A stretch of DNA of 8,547 nt from Alphaproteobacteria bacterium UBA1303 (GTDB lineage Bacteria; Pseudomonadota; Alphaproteobacteria; Micropepsales; Micropepsaceae): positions 1 to 8,547 of the forward strand of contig DBTZ01000059.1 of assembly GCA_002307315.1 (NCBI GenBank). Reading direction: 5' to 3'. Numbering within the stretch: the stretch's first letter is position 1; each line of letters starts with the position of its first letter. The translations under genes were made by a program, and so were the position numbers. Positions 6,349-8,547 of this stretch are shown here, piece by piece. The notes under the pieces are model-generated. The model ran no database searches. It was not told the origin of the DNA and worked only from the letters and a program-made list of their open reading frames with translations.

Positions 6349-6821
6349 GGTTGTTCGGCTACGCCTGCGGTTTGTGCCGCCCGCCAGGCATCCAGCCGTT
6401 CGGCCAGATCGGGGTCGAACAGCGCCAGAATGGCGGCGGCGTGCAAGGCGGCGTTTTTGGCGCCCGATTCGCCGATGGCGAAGGTTGCCACCGGCACCCC
6501 TCCGGGCATTTGAACGATGGACAACAGGCTGTCGAGGCCGGAAAGTGCCTTTGATTGCACCGGCACCCCCAGTACCGGCAGAGCCGTCATCGCGGCGGTC
6601 ATGCCGGGCAAATGCGCCGCCCCGCCGGCCGCGGCGATGATGACTTTCAGGCCCCGCTGCTTGGCCGACTTGGCGTACTCCGCCATCCGGTCGGGGGTGC
6701 GGTGAGCCGACACCACCTTGGCCTCGAACGGCACGTCCAGCGCCGCGAGAATCTCCGTCGCAGGTTTGAGGGTCGGCCAGTCCGACTGGCTTCCCATGAT
6801 CAATCCGACGAGTGGAGACAT
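6345..6821 (-). CDS. purE: N5-carboxyaminoimidazole ribonucleotide mutase (PurE, class I)
   Basis: PurE class I moves the carboxyl group of N5-CAIR to give CAIR, the step after PurK. The 158-residue length is standard. Motifs are GLIMGSQSDW (6-15, phosphate and ribose binding), KVVSAHRTPDRM (35-46, with H40 as the conserved catalytic histidine), AAAGGAAHLPGM (63-74) and LSGLDSLLSIVQMPGGVPVAT (93-113). The start at 6821 gives the usual short N-terminus before the first strand; the open frame reaches ten codons further upstream without support. A perfect TATAAT 29 bases upstream puts the transcription start near 6843, which fits a leader of about 22 bases. GGGA about ten bases before the ATG is a weak ribosome-binding site. 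It is first in a purE-purK operon. Confidence 0.97.
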   Translation of the reverse strand: MSPLVGLIMGSQSDWPTLKPATEILAALDVPFEAKVVSAHRTPDRMAEYAKSAKQRGLKVIIAAAGGAAHLPGMTAAMTALPVLGVPVQSKALSGLDSLLSIVQMPGGVPVATFAIGESGAKNAALHAAAILALFDPDLAERLDAWRAAQTAGVAEQP

Positions 6822-6849
6822 GCGCAATCTATCCCATAGACGAAGGCAC

Positions 6850-6855
6850 ATTATA
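6850..6855 (-). promoter_or_regulatory. -10 element of the purEK promoter
   Basis: The minus strand reads TATAAT, a perfect consensus, placed to start transcription near 6843. The -35 position holds CTTCCC, a poor match, so an activator or another feature of the upstream hairpin region may contribute. I see no purine riboswitch or PurR-like palindrome. Confidence 0.55.
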
Positions 6856-6895
6856 GGGGCGCGTCCGGTTAAGGGAAGCGGACAAGATGCGCCCC
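6856..6895. other. Long nested hairpin overlapping the purEK promoter upstream region
   Basis: GGGGCGC (6856-6862) pairs with GCGCCCC (6889-6895) and GTCCG (6863-6867) with CGGAC (6879-6883). The loop is 11 bases (GTTAAGGGAAG) and there is a five-base bulge (AAGAT) on one side. It begins directly upstream of the purE -10 and covers its -35 region. The layout of outer stem, inner stem, 11-base loop and one-sided bulge is like the 48-base palindromes, but the sequence is different. It may be a regulatory inverted repeat or a diverged relative. Confidence 0.45.
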
Positions 6896-6929
6896 GGTCG
6901 CAAAAGACGCGTCGTTCGCCGTTAACTTT

Positions 6930-6957
6930 TTGGCAGCCTGCGTTAACAGGATATTAA
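6930..6957 (+). promoter_or_regulatory. Predicted promoter of the diguanylate cyclase gene
   Basis: TTGGCA (6930-6935, five of six) is followed after 16 bases by TATTAA (6952-6957, four of six). The start of transcription would be near 6964, about 42 bases before the ATG. The CtrA-like box overlaps the -10 end, which would suit repression or altered activation by CtrA. Confidence 0.4.
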
Positions 6958-6958
6958 C
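6943..6958. promoter_or_regulatory. CtrA-type binding box
   Basis: TTAACAGGATATTAAC fits the consensus TTAA-N7-TTAA(C) of CtrA, the cell-cycle and motility response regulator of alphaproteobacteria. Extra TTAAC half-sites flank it at 6922-6926 and 6967-6971; the latter lies in the palindrome GGGTTAACCC (6964-6973). It is 48 bases before the diguanylate cyclase start and in the shared region with purE. Binding is inferred from sequence only. Confidence 0.5.
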
Positions 6959-7005
6959 GACACGGGTTAACCCTACGAATCGGTAAACTCCGGCGGGTCG
7001 AGGGG

Positions 7006-7719
7006 ATGAAGATCGAGAAAACCGATACGGCGCGCGACGTGCGTCGCAAGGGGCTGTCCGCCTATACCCGCCGGGCCGAGGCGGCGCGGGGGCGCGACGT
7101 GCCGCCGGCCGCCGCCGTCAGCGTAATGGGCATTCCCGAGGACGAATTCACCCCTTCGGTGCGCGAAGCCGTCATGGCCTTGATGGGCGAAGCGGATGCT
7201 TTGCGCCGCGATCTTGTCGAAACCAAAAAACGATTGGGCGAAGCCGAGAAAGCCGCCGATCGGGACCAACTGCTGCCGTTGCTCAACCGCCGCGCGTTCG
7301 TGCGCGAACTGATGCGGCAAATCTCGTTCGTCGGCCGCTACGGCACGCCCTCGACGTTGATCTATTTCGACCTCGACAGCTTTAAGTCGGTCAACGATTC
7401 CTTCGGTCACGCCGCCGGCGATGCCGTGCTCGTCCACTTTGCCGACATATTGCAGGAGAACGTGCGCGACACCGACGTGGTCGGTCGTCTGGGCGGCGAC
7501 GAATTCGGCATCCTCTTGGCCCATGCCGCGCTCGAACAAGGAGAGATGAAGGCCGGAAAGCTGGCGGTGCTGTTGGAAGATTCACCGACAACATGGAACG
7601 GCAACGACATCGTTACCCGCTTTTCCTACGGTGCGTTCGAACTGAAGCCCGGCGATACCGCCGATTCCGCTCTCGCGCGGGCCGATGCGGCAATGTACGA
7701 ACACAAGCGCGGGCGGTAA
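7006..7719 (+). CDS. GGDEF-domain diguanylate cyclase
   Basis: This 237-residue protein should make cyclic di-GMP from two GTP. The GGDEF domain fills the C-terminal two thirds: LLPLLNRRAFVREL (about 89-102), the metal-binding YFDLDSFKSVNDSFGHAAGDAVL, the active-site GRLGGDEFGILL, and a final ALARADAAMYEHKRGR. The I-site RDTD sits exactly five residues before GGDEF, so product inhibition is likely. The N-terminal region has no membrane segment or known sensor domain: a basic, alanine-rich stretch, then IPEDEFTPSVREAVMALMGE and a helical, probably coiled-coil segment (EADALRRDLVETKKRLGEAEKAA) that may mediate dimerisation. The ATG is odd because AGGGG abuts it with no spacer; GGCGGG a few bases further up may serve instead. 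No in-frame alternative with better spacing is seen. Upstream lies a CtrA-type box. Confidence 0.92.
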   Translation: MKIEKTDTARDVRRKGLSAYTRRAEAARGRDVPPAAAVSVMGIPEDEFTPSVREAVMALMGEADALRRDLVETKKRLGEAEKAADRDQLLPLLNRRAFVRELMRQISFVGRYGTPSTLIYFDLDSFKSVNDSFGHAAGDAVLVHFADILQENVRDTDVVGRLGGDEFGILLAHAALEQGEMKAGKLAVLLEDSPTTWNGNDIVTRFSYGAFELKPGDTADSALARADAAMYEHKRGR

Positions 7720-7751
7720 GGCCTCTGCACGCTGCCCTTTGCGGGGACCGG

Positions 7752-8420
7752 TTAAATGGTTGCCCCGGCATCCTTGAGCTTCTGGCAGATGCCCCAGTAT
7801 CCCTTCTTCGAGGCGTGCATCAGCGCGGTTTTGCCGTCGTTCGCCCGCGCGTTGACGTCGGCCCCGGCCTTGATGAGAATATCGACGGTTTGGACGAAGC
7901 CGTTCTGCGCGGCGAGAATCAACGGGGTGTAGCCGTTGCCCGCGCGGGCGTTGACGTTGCCGCCGGCCTTGACGAACTGTACGACCAAATTGGGATAACC
8001 GAATGCCGCCGCCGAAATAAGCGCCGTGGCGCCGTTGCTGCTGGCGGCGTTGACGGAGGCGTGCGCGGCCAAAAGCGTCTTAGCCACGTCGGTACGTCCG
8101 TTCTGGGCGGCGAAAATCAGCGCGGTGAAGCCGTTGGCGTTGCGGGCGTTGACGTCGGCATGGCCGCCGATCAGCGCCTTGACGACGGGAAGATAGCCGT
8201 TGCGCGATGCCGCCATCAGTGCGGTATCGCCGCTGACCGCGTCGCGTTGGTCGACGGTATCCCCCTTTGCCAGGCGCGCCTGCACGCCGGCCAGGTCGCC
8301 GGCCTCGGCGGCGGCGACGATGCTGGCATAGCCGGGGGCGGCCAAAGCCTGAACGGATAGGGCCGGAGCGGCAAAGGCAACCAGCACGGCAAGCGCGGCA
8401 AGGCGGGTGAACGAGGCCAT
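7752..8420 (-). CDS. Exported ankyrin-repeat protein
   Basis: The 222-residue protein begins with a clear Sec signal peptide: MASFTR, a hydrophobic core (LAALAVLVAFAAPALSV), and a likely cut after ALA at residue 27. The rest is a stack of about six ankyrin repeats of 33 residues. Examples are TALMAASRNGYLPVVKALIGGHADVNARNANGF, then units starting TALIFAAQNG, TALISAAAFG, TPLILAAQNG and the capping TALMHASKKG; the first (YASIVAAAEAGDLAGVQARLAKG) is degenerate. At DNA level GTTGACG recurs on the plus strand at 7851, 7950, 8049 and 8148, an exact 99-base period. It has no catalytic domain, so a periplasmic protein-binding role is likely (inference); partners are unknown. The start at 8420 is preferred over 8471 because GAGGG lies five bases upstream and the signal peptide follows at once. 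It converges on the diguanylate cyclase gene. Confidence 0.92.
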   Translation of the reverse strand: MASFTRLAALAVLVAFAAPALSVQALAAPGYASIVAAAEAGDLAGVQARLAKGDTVDQRDAVSGDTALMAASRNGYLPVVKALIGGHADVNARNANGFTALIFAAQNGRTDVAKTLLAAHASVNAASSNGATALISAAAFGYPNLVVQFVKAGGNVNARAGNGYTPLILAAQNGFVQTVDILIKAGADVNARANDGKTALMHASKKGYWGICQKLKDAGATI

Positions 8421-8459
8421 TTTTCCCTCGGCAAATTTCTCACGGCAGTGTTGCGGCGT

Positions 8460-8484
8460 TTTGCGGCACAATCAAGGCCGCAAA
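8460..8484. other. Stem-loop in the 5' region of the ankyrin gene
   Basis: TTTGCGGC (8460-8467) and GCCGCAAA (8477-8484) are exact inverted copies around a nine-base loop. The same word GCCGCAAA recurs at 8518-8525 in repeat copy c. On the minus strand it lies 40 bases before the ankyrin start codon. There is no clear U-run, so a terminator role is doubtful. It may be an operator or leader hairpin. Confidence 0.45.
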
Positions 8485-8532
8485 TAGAGCGCATTCCGGC
8501 GAAGTGGAATCCGGTTCGCCGCAAAAATGCGC
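8485..8532 (+). repeat. 48-base nested palindrome, copy c
   Basis: It starts with TAG (8485-8487). The outer stem is GCGCATT (8489-8495) with AATGCGC (8526-8532) and the inner stem CGGCGAA (8497-8503) with TTCGCCG (8515-8521), both exact. The loop GTGGAATCCGG (8504-8514) equals that of copy b. It lies upstream of the ankyrin gene; what is on its right is outside the window. Confidence 0.85.
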
Positions 8533-8547
8533 GGCAACAAAGAAAGC

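Noticed and set aside
7851..8154. Regularly spaced GTTGACG words suggesting a CRISPR or iteron array
   Set aside because: The 99-base period is in frame with 33-residue ankyrin repeats; it is protein-coding repetition.
7593..8360. Plus-strand open frame with a repetitive Gly/Val/Asp-rich product
   Set aside because: The periodicity is the antisense image of the 99-base ankyrin repeats, and the frame also overlaps the diguanylate cyclase end.

Overview
The window looks like a chromosomal segment of a free-living, GC-rich alphaproteobacterium, most likely near the Rhodospirillales. This rests on the style of the proteins (GluQRS next to an alphaproteobacterial-type HNH protein, a PAS_5-like protein, an AefR-like TetR regulator, a short GGDEF protein), a CtrA-type TTAA-N7-TTAA box, and short palindromic intergenic elements of a kind common in that class. 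No taxon could be assigned by search.

Layout, left to right. (1) A TetR-family repressor (minus, cut by the left edge) has a near-perfect palindromic operator inside its own predicted promoter. (2) Facing away from it is a PAS_5-like sensory protein (plus). (3) A YgjP/SprT-like zinc metallopeptidase (minus) converges on it. (4) A two-gene plus-strand unit follows, dsbB-like plus a GNAT acetyltransferase, joined by a one-base stop/start overlap. (5) An HNH endonuclease (minus, GTG start) is divergent from gluQRS (plus). (6) purE-purK (minus) form a purine operon with a four-base overlap; purK meets gluQRS tail to tail with overlapping stop codons. (7) A diguanylate cyclase (plus) is divergent from purE, with a CtrA box in the shared intergenic region. 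(8) A secreted ankyrin-repeat protein (minus) lies near the right edge.

Most genes are housekeeping or regulatory: de novo purine synthesis, tRNA-Asp queuosine modification, periplasmic disulfide formation and c-di-GMP signalling. There is no CRISPR array, transposase, phage gene, rRNA or tRNA, and I see no obvious defence or biosynthetic system. No gene-free stretch exceeds about 300 bases.

The most interesting signal is non-coding. A 48-base nested palindrome occurs in three full copies (1336-1383, 3592-3639, 8485-8532) plus a partial one at the left edge. The 11-base loop is nearly invariant while the stems change in a compensatory way. In two copies the first three bases, TAG, are the stop codon of the adjacent gene; in the edge copy the element is read through and encodes the tail of the TetR protein.
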